Source: CAZUGA01 sp964619885 (lineage in GTDB: Bacteria > Pseudomonadota > Gammaproteobacteria > Methylococcales > UBA1147). From it: 49,253 nt of DNA. The notes beneath the pieces were generated by a model. That model saw only the letters and a program-made list of their open reading frames with translations, was not told where the DNA came from and did not search any database. Both the position numbers and the translations under genes were made by a program. This document shows positions 26,458-36,116 of this stretch, piece by piece (position 1 is the first letter of the stretch; each line of letters opens with the position of its first letter). The stretch spans positions 1-49,253 of the forward strand of contig CAZUGA010000036.1 in assembly GCA_964619885.1 (NCBI GenBank), read 5' to 3'.

Positions 26458-27354
26458 TCATTTTTTCACATCCCAAACCAAGCCGCATTTTTCAAAACCC
26501 AATATCACCCAGTGTATAGGATCGATCTCCCACCAAGCTATTTTGCGGCTCGATCTACCGGGAGACTGATGGTGGTTGGCGTGCCAATTTTCACCCAACT
26601 GCAACGGAAGGCTCCACCAAACATTTACCGCTTTGCAATCACCGTCGTCTTTCCAGGTATAACCAAACATATGATCGATAGAATTCACCAATGCGGTACA
26701 TTGGTATGAAGTTACGCGGGCCAGCAGTCCACCGAATATCAATCCTTCAAAGCCACCAAATATCAACCACAACAGCATGTATGCTCCGGCAATGTGCTGA
26801 TCATATTTTTGAATAAAGCAAAGCTCTTTATATTTGCTTAGATCATCGATCAAGCGGTTGTCTTCCCAAAGAAATAAAATCCTGTGTTGCGACAACCAAC
26901 CAATTTGCCCCCAGTAGAAGCCTTTCCAGGAGAGGGGTTGGGGCGAATGCAAATCGACCTCTTGGTCGCAATGCGTGTGATGGTGCCGGTGCAGCGCCGA
27001 CCAGAACAAAACACCGCCCTGCAGGGCGCAAGTACCCCAAACGGCAATTACCGCCTGAAATATCCGTGACGTCCTGAACGATTTGTGGGAAAAATAACGA
27101 TGGAACGCGATACTCATTCCGATATAAAGAAACAAGTGGGAACCGAGCCACATTATCATCCGTTTTTCGGTAATTCCCATTACCGCGATCCAAAAAATAC
27201 TGGCGCCTAAAAAGGTGAGCTCCCAACGATCCGCCGAGCCTATAAAAATTGATAAGAATTTCCAGGTTTTCTCTTTTATGCTTTGGATTGGCTCGGGCGA
27301 TATTTGCTTATTGTTTTCCACGACCGGTTTGGACGTGATGTTGTGATGAACCAT
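26458..27354 (-). CDS. Delta-9 fatty-acid desaturase (acyl-CoA/lipid type)
   Basis: An integral-membrane desaturase that introduces a cis double bond into saturated acyl chains using two iron atoms, so it adjusts membrane fluidity aerobically. The three histidine boxes of the stearoyl-CoA desaturase class are present: HRYFSH at residues 85-90, HRHHH at 122-126 and HANHH near 258. Hydrophobic segments flank each box. The 298-residue length is normal for bacterial members, which lack a fused cytochrome b5. An N-terminal extension of about 40 residues before the first helix is polar. The gene stands alone on the minus strand with an 800-base empty region upstream. Regiospecificity is inferred from the family. 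Confidence 0.9.
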   Translation of the reverse strand: MVHHNITSKPVVENNKQISPEPIQSIKEKTWKFLSIFIGSADRWELTFLGASIFWIAVMGITEKRMIMWLGSHLFLYIGMSIAFHRYFSHKSFRTSRIFQAVIAVWGTCALQGGVLFWSALHRHHHTHCDQEVDLHSPQPLSWKGFYWGQIGWLSQHRILFLWEDNRLIDDLSKYKELCFIQKYDQHIAGAYMLLWLIFGGFEGLIFGGLLARVTSYQCTALVNSIDHMFGYTWKDDGDCKAVNVWWSLPLQLGENWHANHHQSPGRSSRKIAWWEIDPIHWVILGFEKCGLVWDVKK

Positions 27355-28156
27355 GCTCTTATTTTCAATCTTTTTATTTTAGAGTTAGTTTTTGCGAATA
27401 AGATTACTGGAAATCAAAATAGATAGATTGACCAAAATTTCTGCACACAATTGAGGGTATTCGATACAATGCGTAGAGCGTATTTGTTGTCAAAAAATTA
27501 CTGATCGTAGAATCAAAAAACCTACCCGCGGTGGATCCGCATTCTATTTTGTTTTGTCAATAGGGTCCAATTCCCGAACGTCCAGTGATGCATGACGCTT
27601 CTATAACTGTTAATCGAGGAAATGGAAAGACCCAGAAAACCAGTATCTGGCACCTGCTTTTACGACACTTCGAAAATGTACGGAGAAATCCGGGCCATTG
27701 TTGGCAATTCCATACTCAGCTTTTTGCTCGTACCCTAGGCAAATCGAAGCATTAATGACGCTCAAGAAAGCAACAAAATGCGAACATCTCCCAAAATACC
27801 CAACGCAGCGAGATTATAAACGGCTAATATTATGCTGAGCCGGTATTTTAAAGCCTAAAACAGTTGGTTGGTCCAAATGGAAAATCAACGAATGGCCTCG
27901 GCACGAAAACTTGTTTCCTGAAAAATTCAACGATTGTGCAATTCCTACCAGCATTTCAACGGTTGGGACTGCGGTCAAAAAGAACTATGATAAACCTGTG
28001 CAAGCGTTTCGCTGAACAAATGTTGCAACCGTTGACCGCATAAAACCGGTGCCGCAACAATACCACCTGTGTACGAACGGCAACGAATTAGTGACTTTTA
28101 CGTGATAAATGGTTTTGACCGGACAGGTTCTTGAGTATTTGAAAAAGGAATAATAT
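27355..28156. other. Long intergenic region, nothing recognised
   Basis: An 802-base gap between divergent genes (desaturase leftward, asparagine synthetase rightward). It should contain both promoters. AAGGA sits just before the asparagine synthetase ATG. I found no convincing open frame, RNA gene or repeat. The length is large for this otherwise compact window and could hide decayed sequence. Confidence 0.4.
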
Positions 28157-30079
28157 ATGTGTGCGATCTGTGGAATCATAGATTTTGATTCACGAAAAAT
28201 TGATCAAAACAAACTGATTGCCATGCGCGATATGATGTTTAATCGTGGCCCCGATGCTGGCGGAATTAAAATGGTCAGCGAGTCGGTAGGACTAGCGCAT
28301 CGCAGATTAAAAATCATCGATATTTCGGACGCAGCTAATCAACCAATGGCGAACGAAAATCAGAGCGTCTGGACCGTCTTCAACGGAGAAATATACAATT
28401 TCATTGAATTACGGGAAACTCTAATTGAACAAGGACATGTTTTCCAAACCAAGAGCGACACCGAAATCATCGTTCATGGGTATGAACAATGGGGCGATGA
28501 CATCTTTACGAAATTGGATGGAATGTTTGCTATCGCCGTTTGGGATAGCAAAAACGAACGCCTGTTATTAGCACGAGACCGCTATGGAAAAAAACCGCTG
28601 TACTACCAATACGATGGTAACCGACTTAGTTTCGCTTCAGAAATAAAAGCGCTATGGAAGGTTTCAGATAAAGAATTACAAATCAACGAAGCCGCTGTTG
28701 ATTGCTATTTCCATCATTTCTCCACCACTCAAGATCATTGTGTCTTTCGGGAAATTCACAAACTCGAACCGGGCCATTTCGCTGTTTTCACAAAATCGAA
28801 TAAAACGACAAATTGCTATTGGAAGCCCTCTTATCAAAACAAAATATCGTTAGCGGAATTGGAAGCGATAGACGCGATTGATCAGTCTCTGCGAAAGGCC
28901 GTTTCCAAACGATTGATCAGCGACGTTCCATTGGGCGCTTTTTTAAGCGGCGGGATCGACTCGAGTCTTATTGTAGCGATGCTCTCTCAAGTCTCCGAAA
29001 AACCATGCCAAACATTTTCTATCGGATTTGAAGAACAGGATTTTTCTGAATTGAAGTATTCAGCAGCGGTGGCAAACCGTTATGGAACTCGGCATGAAGA
29101 GATCATTTTAAAACCTGACATTATTAAAATTCTTCCGTCTCTAGTTTACGAATACGGGGAACCCTTTGCAGATTCATCCGCCATCCCTATGTACTACGTG
29201 TCAAAGGCTGCACGATCGCACGTCACTGTGGCATTAACCGGAGATGGTGGTGATGAGTTATTTGGTGGCTACGATATCGCGAGAGCTTCATATTATTCAA
29301 GCTTGATGATGAATATTTGCCCCACAACAGTCCGGAACGGATTAGAGCGCTTGTTGTTTAGCTCTTACTTTGAGAAGAATCGTTTTAGCGTGATACGCAA
29401 AATGAAAACCTTGTTAACCCACGCCAGTAACAATCCGAAATACCGTCACTCGATTACGATGGCCTTCAATCAACGGCAAAAACAGGATTTGTACCGAAAA
29501 GATTTTACATCTCAACTTAACAACCATAGCCCTGATCATATTTTCCTACCGTTTGCCAAAGATATAGAGGGATTGGATGTCATAGATCAAAATTTATTTT
29601 TGACCATGGTTGGCCGCCTGCCTAACGACTATTTGATTAAAGTCGATGTTGCGTCGATGAAGAACTCTTTAGAAATTAGAAGTCCTTTTCTAGACACCGG
29701 GTTGAGCGAATTGGCACAATCCATCGAACCTAAGTTAAAGGTACGCCATGGTATCCAAAAACATCTTTTAAAGAAATTAGCTGAACGCTATCTTCCTCAC
29801 GAAGTTATCTACCGCAAAAAACGTGGCTTTGAATTGCCGTTGACCCATTGGTTTAGAACCTCTCTAGACCCCGTCTTTCAGCACCTTGTGTTGGGTAACG
29901 GATGCTTGCAACGGCGAGGTTGGTTTCACATGGATTATATTAGGAAAATATTCGTAGAACACCAGAACCATACTCATGACCACACGCATCGACTATGGAG
30001 TTTGTTATGGCTAGAAATATGGTTCCGTTTATTTATCGAGCAATCATTAATGCCAACCGATTCATTAGATTCCATGTAA
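28157..30079 (+). CDS. asnB: Glutamine-hydrolysing asparagine synthetase
   Basis: Makes asparagine, or amidates another carboxylate, from aspartate, glutamine and ATP. The N-terminal class II amidotransferase starts with Cys2 (MCAICGIIDFD) and carries RGPDAGG and the FNGEIYN loop. The synthetase domain has the ATP pyrophosphatase loop SGGIDSS at residues 264-270 and TGDGGDELFGGY downstream. At 640 residues it is longer than E. coli AsnB (554). This is typical of the AsnB-like paralogues found in surface-polysaccharide and secondary-metabolism loci, so the substrate may not be free aspartate. AAGGA precedes the ATG at good spacing. No operon partner is evident; a perfect hairpin lies about 50 bases downstream. 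Confidence 0.88.
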   Translation: MCAICGIIDFDSRKIDQNKLIAMRDMMFNRGPDAGGIKMVSESVGLAHRRLKIIDISDAANQPMANENQSVWTVFNGEIYNFIELRETLIEQGHVFQTKSDTEIIVHGYEQWGDDIFTKLDGMFAIAVWDSKNERLLLARDRYGKKPLYYQYDGNRLSFASEIKALWKVSDKELQINEAAVDCYFHHFSTTQDHCVFREIHKLEPGHFAVFTKSNKTTNCYWKPSYQNKISLAELEAIDAIDQSLRKAVSKRLISDVPLGAFLSGGIDSSLIVAMLSQVSEKPCQTFSIGFEEQDFSELKYSAAVANRYGTRHEEIILKPDIIKILPSLVYEYGEPFADSSAIPMYYVSKAARSHVTVALTGDGGDELFGGYDIARASYYSSLMMNICPTTVRNGLERLLFSSYFEKNRFSVIRKMKTLLTHASNNPKYRHSITMAFNQRQKQDLYRKDFTSQLNNHSPDHIFLPFAKDIEGLDVIDQNLFLTMVGRLPNDYLIKVDVASMKNSLEIRSPFLDTGLSELAQSIEPKLKVRHGIQKHLLKKLAERYLPHEVIYRKKRGFELPLTHWFRTSLDPVFQHLVLGNGCLQRRGWFHMDYIRKIFVEHQNHTHDHTHRLWSLLWLEIWFRLFIEQSLMPTDSLDSM

Positions 30080-30130
30080 ATGCAAATAATACTTGAGTAC
30101 GGTATAAGCTGCATGGGCCCAAGCAGTAAC

Positions 30131-30149
30131 CGCCTAGGCTATCTAGGCG
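30131..30149. terminator. Perfect hairpin after asnB, possible terminator
   Basis: CGCCTAG and CTAGGCG pair across a GCTAT loop, 51 bases after the stop codon. There is no T-run, so it may be a factor-dependent terminator or an mRNA 3' stabiliser. Confidence 0.35.
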
Positions 30150-30320
30150 TATATTGGAAAAACTATACCATCGGCCACTAGTTTTTCGCGCGAATGTTTA
30201 TCGTCGATCAAGTTTTCAAGACCCGAATAAATTATAGGGGGATTTAACCGAAATTAACGGGTATATTGAGCAAGCTCTCGTCTGTGTATCATTGGCATAA
30301 TCGAACGACCAATATCGCTC

Positions 30321-32822
30321 ATGTATCATTATTACCGTTGCTTTAATCTAGACCGGCCCAACCTATTAAGTGCGCTTTTTCTAGCACTGATAATTCATCT
30401 TGTACCCGCAACCGCAGACTCCAAGGCAGACCCTGCAGCAGCGGAAAACTCCCCTCAGATATCCGCAATCCCCGTTGGTAGCCTTACCACTCGGGCAGAA
30501 CAACTCCGCGATCATTTAGCCAGTATAGAATCCGAATTGAATGATAAAGATTCGCTGAAGTTACGACAATCAGAACTCTCCGAGATGATTGACCAAATAA
30601 GCGCCGCGGGTATACATCTCAACGCAACGTTGGCCGGTTACCATAGCGGAGATACATTGCGTAGACTTTCGAGTGAATGGGAAAGCTATCAAGATAATCT
30701 GGTCGAGCAAGGCCAATCGCTAGAAACTCAGTTGGTTGAATACAAATCTTGGCTCAATATGATCCGCGAACAAAGTGCAATTTGGAAACTAAGCTATAGC
30801 GAAGCACGTAAAGAGTCAGCGCCTAGCACAATCATATTGGGTATAAATCAAGTACGCAAAAATTTGCGGTCACTCGATGCTAAATTGATTCAAAGCCGCA
30901 ACCAGATCCTCAATATTCAAGTTCAATATTCAGACCACCTGAATCAGGTCCAAAACGCGTTAAAACGAATCAAAACCGCTCAAAACGAATTCGGTAAGGG
31001 CATGTTGGTTCGACAAGATGCCCCACTGTGGCGTAGCTGGCCAACATTGGAATCTATAGAGCAAGAACTAACTGGCGCGAAATTGCATTTGATCCAAGCG
31101 ATTGACGATTTTGTACAATTCGTTCAACGGCAGATTGAAACATTGATTGGACAAGGAATTTTCATCCTTGCGTTGGGCTGGTTTCTGAGTGCACGGTACG
31201 CAATTTTACGAGGTCACGAGGTTGATACAGAAAACAAGCTCGTGCCCGCTATTAAACGCCAATCGATAGAGGCGCTTGATCACCCGTGGAGCGCCGCGAT
31301 TATCAGTGGATTACTGCTTAACACCTATCTGTACGAACAAAAGGCGATTGGACTAACGATACTTTCAGGCCTGGTTGGTTTGGTTCTGTGGATACGTCTG
31401 ATTCGTCCGATGGTTCCCCGGGCGCTACACCCTATTCTCTTGACCGTGGCGATGCTCGCATTTCTGGATACGCTACGGATAGGTTTGGGCGGATTCGGAT
31501 TTATAACGCGTTGTCTGTTACTGCTCATTTTGACCATGGGCTGGGTTGCTGTCCAATGGCTGCGGCATTCGCAATGGCGCAAGGATATAGCGGCTGCGCT
31601 TGGTAATGGGTTATGGGCAAATTTGCTCAATGGATGGTTATTTATCACCTGGCTGACTTTTGGCGCCGGTGTGATTGCTTTGTTGCTTGGCTATTCGTAT
31701 TTAGCGGACCAGATCACATTTCTAGCCGTTTGGGGGTCCATTATCGCGACCGCTATCCTCGCGATCGTCCGCATAATTGAAGCGGTCGTCCAAAGTATGG
31801 TTGAAGAAGGCAAATTTGATCGATTGCACATGATCAAAACCAACCATGACAAATTCATGAACGTGGTCAGAAAAACTCTGCGCGCCGTTGGTTTCGTCAT
31901 TTGGATAACAGCGATACTGGACGGATTGCAGATTCGAATTCCGGTCTTAGAATTGATCACACCAATTTTATTGGCTCAAGTGGGTCACGACCCGGTAACG
32001 TTCTCGCTGGCTGGATTTATATCATTCGCGATTACGCTGTGGCTTTCCTGGTTGATCGCGCGTTTCCTAACCTTCGTATTGAACCAAGAAGTTTTTACCC
32101 GTCTACGTTTTGCACCGGGTATACCTTTCGCGATCACCACCTTTACCCGCTATACCATATTGGTTATCGGTTTTTTAGTAGCATTGACGATATTAGGGAT
32201 TCCTCTAGACAAAATCACATTGTTACTGAGTGCTCTGGGTGTTGGGATTGGATTTGGATTACAAACCATTACCAATAATTTTGTGTCAGGAATCATTCTG
32301 TTGTTCGAGCGCCCAATCCGGGTCGGCGATAAAGTACAACTTGGGGATTTGATAGGCACGGTTGCATCAATCGGTATCCGCGCCAGCACTATTAGAGGTT
32401 TTGATGGTGCCGACGTTATCGTTCCCAATGGAGATTTCATTTCCGCCCGTGTGACCAACTGGACCCTTGCCGACCAAAAACGGCGGATTATTCTGCCGGT
32501 TAAAGCAGCTTACGGCACGAATCCCAGAACCGTCCTCAAGCTGCTTGAAGATATTGCGCACAACCATCCCGAAATTTTGGATGAGCCTAAGGCAGAAACC
32601 TTGTTCCGCGGATTTGGAGAAGGCTATCTGGATTTCGAATTGCGCGCATGGACCGAGAGTAATCGCGGTTGGATGGCGGTTATGAGCGATCTGGCGGTGT
32701 TAACCAATGACGCATTGACAGACGCCAATATAGAAATCCCGCTACCTCGGCGCGATCTTAGTTTGCGTAACATTGAGGAGTTGACGAACGCATTGCATCA
32801 GATGGGTAGTAAGAAAGGCTAA
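30321..32822 (+). CDS. Large MscS-family mechanosensitive channel
   Basis: An 833-residue inner-membrane channel of the MscK/MscM-like subclass, which vents solutes upon hypo-osmotic shock. A signal-like hydrophobic N-terminus is followed by a long periplasmic coiled-coil region (about residues 55-260, rich in LEQELTGAK-type heptads). Multiple membrane helices span about 275-640. The MscS pore and beta domains start at about 633: SALGVGIGFGLQTITNNFVS, ERPIRVGDKV, VIVPNGDFIS. The glycine/alanine-rich pore helix is intact. The start ATG at 30321 has no clear ribosome-binding site, so a later start within the signal region is possible. Single gene, with a 241-base upstream gap. Confidence 0.9.
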   Translation: MYHYYRCFNLDRPNLLSALFLALIIHLVPATADSKADPAAAENSPQISAIPVGSLTTRAEQLRDHLASIESELNDKDSLKLRQSELSEMIDQISAAGIHLNATLAGYHSGDTLRRLSSEWESYQDNLVEQGQSLETQLVEYKSWLNMIREQSAIWKLSYSEARKESAPSTIILGINQVRKNLRSLDAKLIQSRNQILNIQVQYSDHLNQVQNALKRIKTAQNEFGKGMLVRQDAPLWRSWPTLESIEQELTGAKLHLIQAIDDFVQFVQRQIETLIGQGIFILALGWFLSARYAILRGHEVDTENKLVPAIKRQSIEALDHPWSAAIISGLLLNTYLYEQKAIGLTILSGLVGLVLWIRLIRPMVPRALHPILLTVAMLAFLDTLRIGLGGFGFITRCLLLLILTMGWVAVQWLRHSQWRKDIAAALGNGLWANLLNGWLFITWLTFGAGVIALLLGYSYLADQITFLAVWGSIIATAILAIVRIIEAVVQSMVEEGKFDRLHMIKTNHDKFMNVVRKTLRAVGFVIWITAILDGLQIRIPVLELITPILLAQVGHDPVTFSLAGFISFAITLWLSWLIARFLTFVLNQEVFTRLRFAPGIPFAITTFTRYTILVIGFLVALTILGIPLDKITLLLSALGVGIGFGLQTITNNFVSGIILLFERPIRVGDKVQLGDLIGTVASIGIRASTIRGFDGADVIVPNGDFISARVTNWTLADQKRRIILPVKAAYGTNPRTVLKLLEDIAHNHPEILDEPKAETLFRGFGEGYLDFELRAWTESNRGWMAVMSDLAVLTNDALTDANIEIPLPRRDLSLRNIEELTNALHQMGSKKG

Positions 32823-33234
32823 ATCGTCATTCAATAAACCGACTAGAAGGCCGGTTGGAACAAAAATCGACCTCAGATCACCATTCCAAAGCACCGAGGC
32901 ATGTAAATTCACAAGACAGCCCCGTGAACCGGAAACCAGCACTACACACCTGAAACAATATTTATATTTACTGAAACAATTCAGAAATAATTCCGATACA
33001 GTCGATCACTAAGCTACTGATGTGACTATACCTTTCCGCAGAACAAAATTGGTTTCGTTCCATCTATTGCGCGCTAGAATTTAAGCCGCGATAATTAAGA
33101 CGTTTACATTCTAGTTCAGTCGAACTTCGAAATTGTTAATGTTTTTTTGCGTACTGTGAAAGAATTGTCGGCGCAATCCTGACCAACGTTCACACATGAA
33201 CCAAACCCGCAATTGATTTAAACAATCGCTTCCA
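32823..33234. other. Intergenic region, nothing recognised
   Basis: A 412-base AT-rich gap between two co-directional genes. A six-codon frame (MNQTRN) begins at 33196, and its first codons resemble the real start at 33235 (MNQTIS). This may be chance or a small duplication in the leader. No other feature is seen. Confidence 0.35.
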
Positions 33235-35727
33235 GTGAATCAAACGATTAGCACAGCATGCTATAAGACAATCCTCGTCTTATTCTTTTTTTCCGGGCTG
33301 GCGACTTTGATGTATGAAGTTCTTTGGGTAAAGGAATTGGGTTTATTGTTCGGTAACACCGCGCACGCCACCGCAACAACCCTCACCGCTTTCTTCCTAG
33401 GCCTTGCGCTAGGCGGTTATTATTGGGGACAGCGCGCGGCAAAATTGGATAACCCATTACAAACCTATGGCCTGCTGGAATTGGCAACGGCCATCAGCGT
33501 GGTTGGATATTTCCTGTTGCTAGATGGATATTTCGCACTCTATCCCACAATGTTCGCGAAATTCGAACACGCAGAATGGCTATTTACCCTAGTCAAATTC
33601 GCACTTGCGATCACCGTGTTATTTCCCCCCGCTTTTTTCCTTGGCGGCACGCTGCCGGTAATCAGCCAATATGTCGTCCGGGGAACGCGAAACTTGGGGC
33701 TCAAAATTTCGATATTATACGGTCTAAACACATTGGGCGCGGCCACAGGCGCACTGCTCGCCGGATTTTATTTGCCCAAAACCTTTGGATACATGCTTTG
33801 CTACCAGATCGCGATGGCATGCACTGTAAGCGTAGGACTGGTTGCAGTGACGATGGCTAACAGGATACCGGCTGAAACAGCGCGACTACTCGACGCTACA
33901 CCGGCAAAACCTAAGACTCAAAATTCGCCGTTAATTCCACTGGGAACGATCAAGGCCCTGGCATTTTTTTCCGGCTTCGGGACAATTTGTCTACAGGTTT
34001 TGTGGACCCGAATGTTGGCCCAAGTGCTTCAAAATTCGGTGTATACGTTTTCCAGTATCGTGTTTGTATTCCTACTGTTTCTGGCCATTGGCGCAGGACT
34101 TTCATATCACATAATTCGCCGTGGCATTTCCCAATTTTCCGGATTATTTGTACTTTTATCCGGCGCAGGCATGACCATCGCATTGACCCCATTTGTTTTT
34201 AACTATTGGACCGATGGTCTCCGGTATACCGGAGCGAAAGCCGGTTGGAGTACTTACCTGACCGAAGTATTTCGATTGGAAATAGGTGTCATGGCGCTAC
34301 CATTGGTGATTCTGGGCGCGGTATTCCCGTACCTGTTGAAGATTGCTGAGCCTTATGAAACAAGCTCGGGACGATTGGTCGGACGCCTGGTCCCTTGGAA
34401 TACAGTAGGTGCCATTGCAGGATCTTTAGTAGGCGGATTCGTGTTGCTCGACACACTGGGTGTTTCCGCAAGTATTCGCTTTGTGGCAGTTATTTATTTG
34501 CTGGCTGGGTTATATTTCGTTAACTCGAATGATCGACGCGATGACGGAAAAATCGCGGCGATCTGCATAGGCATTCTAATGATCGTTTCGGTATTTGATA
34601 CATCCCGTTTACCGGTAGTGAGGGTAGACCCGATTACAAGTCGCGAAAGCTTACTGGAAGTGTGGGAATCCAGTAGCGGGACCGTCGCTGTTGTCCGACG
34701 CGGAGACTCCCTCAAGATCAAAGTCAACAATTATTATACGCTGGGGGGAACAGGATCGCGTGAGTTAGAGGAATTGGAAGGTCACTTACCGGTCCTGTTG
34801 CATCACCGCGCTGAATCGGTATTTTTTTTGGGTATGGGAACGGGTATTTCAGCCGGGGCCGTGCTGCGTTTTCCGATACAACATCTCCAGGTTGCAGAAT
34901 TGATTCCGGACGTAGTTGAAGCATCAAAAAAATATTTCGGCCGCTTCAACAATCGATTGTTTTTCGACCCGCGAGTCCAGGTGATCAAAGCTGACGGACG
35001 AAATTATTTAGCGGCCAGTTCGAATCAATACGACATCATTATCGCAGACCTATTCGTACCGTGGCGATCCGGTGCGGGAAGCTTGTTTAGCCTGGAACAC
35101 TATCAATCGGTGAGGAACAGTTTGCACAACGACGGCTTGTTTATGCAATGGTTACCCGCTTACCAATTATCCAAATTTGAATTACTGACCATTGCCCGAA
35201 CCCTATCCGAGGTTTTTCCGCAAATTACGCTTTGGCGCGGTGATTTTTCGGCACGAAAACCGATAATTGGGTTATTAGCCCAGCTAGAACAAACCCCGCT
35301 TGCGTCAGACGCACTAATATTCGCCAGAAAAAATGAACCCGAATCAGATGACAAGGTTCCAATGATGGCGCATTACATCGGCAATTTGCGCGCATTATCC
35401 CAAGATTTGCAATCCTACCCTATAAATCAAGACGACAAACCCATCATTGAATATCAAGCACCGGTTACGCAGCAGCTTCAAAAAATAAAACAAGCCCAAT
35501 GGATTGTTGGAGAACCCCTAATTGAGTTGATGGAACACATCCAGGCTGCGCAGCCACTCGAATTTGATCCGTATTTGTCACATTTGGGACGCAAACAACG
35601 CGACATTGCCAAAGCTGGAATGCAATTACATCGAGCCCAAGTGCTAAAACAAACCGGACATTTAACGGCCGCAAAAAAAGCTTATTCGGATTATAAAAAT
35701 ACACTGACTCTTACAAAAACGAAATAG
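33235..35727 (+). CDS. Polytopic membrane protein fused to spermidine-synthase-like domain
   Basis: An 830-residue protein of the fused MFS/spermidine-synthase-like type. Residues 1 to about 470 form a dozen or more membrane helices with repeated short motifs (ATLMYEVLWVKELGLLFG near the start and LQVLWTRMLAQVLQN at about 250, indicating two homologous halves). Residues from about 490 on form a class I methyltransferase-like fold with GMGTGIS at about 532-538, DGRNYL at about 585 and IIIADLFVPW. The Asp pair that aminopropyltransferases use to hold the polyamine is not at the expected DxxD position after the fourth strand, so spermidine synthesis is doubtful. A short helical tail ends the chain. 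The start is GTG at 33235. Function unknown. Confidence 0.8.
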   Translation: MNQTISTACYKTILVLFFFSGLATLMYEVLWVKELGLLFGNTAHATATTLTAFFLGLALGGYYWGQRAAKLDNPLQTYGLLELATAISVVGYFLLLDGYFALYPTMFAKFEHAEWLFTLVKFALAITVLFPPAFFLGGTLPVISQYVVRGTRNLGLKISILYGLNTLGAATGALLAGFYLPKTFGYMLCYQIAMACTVSVGLVAVTMANRIPAETARLLDATPAKPKTQNSPLIPLGTIKALAFFSGFGTICLQVLWTRMLAQVLQNSVYTFSSIVFVFLLFLAIGAGLSYHIIRRGISQFSGLFVLLSGAGMTIALTPFVFNYWTDGLRYTGAKAGWSTYLTEVFRLEIGVMALPLVILGAVFPYLLKIAEPYETSSGRLVGRLVPWNTVGAIAGSLVGGFVLLDTLGVSASIRFVAVIYLLAGLYFVNSNDRRDDGKIAAICIGILMIVSVFDTSRLPVVRVDPITSRESLLEVWESSSGTVAVVRRGDSLKIKVNNYYTLGGTGSRELEELEGHLPVLLHHRAESVFFLGMGTGISAGAVLRFPIQHLQVAELIPDVVEASKKYFGRFNNRLFFDPRVQVIKADGRNYLAASSNQYDIIIADLFVPWRSGAGSLFSLEHYQSVRNSLHNDGLFMQWLPAYQLSKFELLTIARTLSEVFPQITLWRGDFSARKPIIGLLAQLEQTPLASDALIFARKNEPESDDKVPMMAHYIGNLRALSQDLQSYPINQDDKPIIEYQAPVTQQLQKIKQAQWIVGEPLIELMEHIQAAQPLEFDPYLSHLGRKQRDIAKAGMQLHRAQVLKQTGHLTAAKKAYSDYKNTLTLTKTK

Positions 35728-36000
35728 ACCTATTTCTGCCAAATACCTGTTCCCGAGTACATATGTATTCCAATGCTAATTTTAGCCTCAATTATCTAAA
35801 TATATTTCAGTTAATCCGCACGCTAAACGATCCGGATAAGATGATGCGCAAAATTCCAAATATCCTTGTATTATTGCTGGAAAAATCGCCCCCGAATATT
35901 GTGAAACAAAATCTGTTATCGTTAGCCAGTATGACAATGACAAGTTTGGTCGAATGGTAACAATTTTTAATCTGAAGACGATAAAAAACGAGGCTTTACC

Positions 36001-36110
36001 ATGCTGAAACTATATCAATTCCCAAGCGCCTACGGGATTCCCAATTTGAGCCCATTTTGCGTAAAGGTGGCGTCGACACGTATTTTACCGGGGTCAATGC
36101 GCCTGTTATT
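36001..36110 (+). pseudogene. Glutathione S-transferase 5' remnant with frameshift
   Basis: The frame starts MLKLYQFPSAYGIPNLSPFC, the thioredoxin-fold opening of a glutathione S-transferase with its NxSPFC active-site segment. Intact members continue FCxKVETYLRM. Here the next codons go out of frame, but a downstream frame gives VDTYFTGVN, consistent with a net 5-base insertion near 36067-36071. GAGG lies before the ATG. No C-terminal GST domain follows; instead the 3' end of the convergent metallo-hydrolase gene begins at 36117. This is a disabled gene fragment. Confidence 0.6.
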
Positions 36111-36116
36111 GCAAAT

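Noticed and set aside
35763..35960. 65-codon open frame before the GST remnant
   Set aside because: No ribosome-binding site and no recognisable domain; may be decayed sequence.
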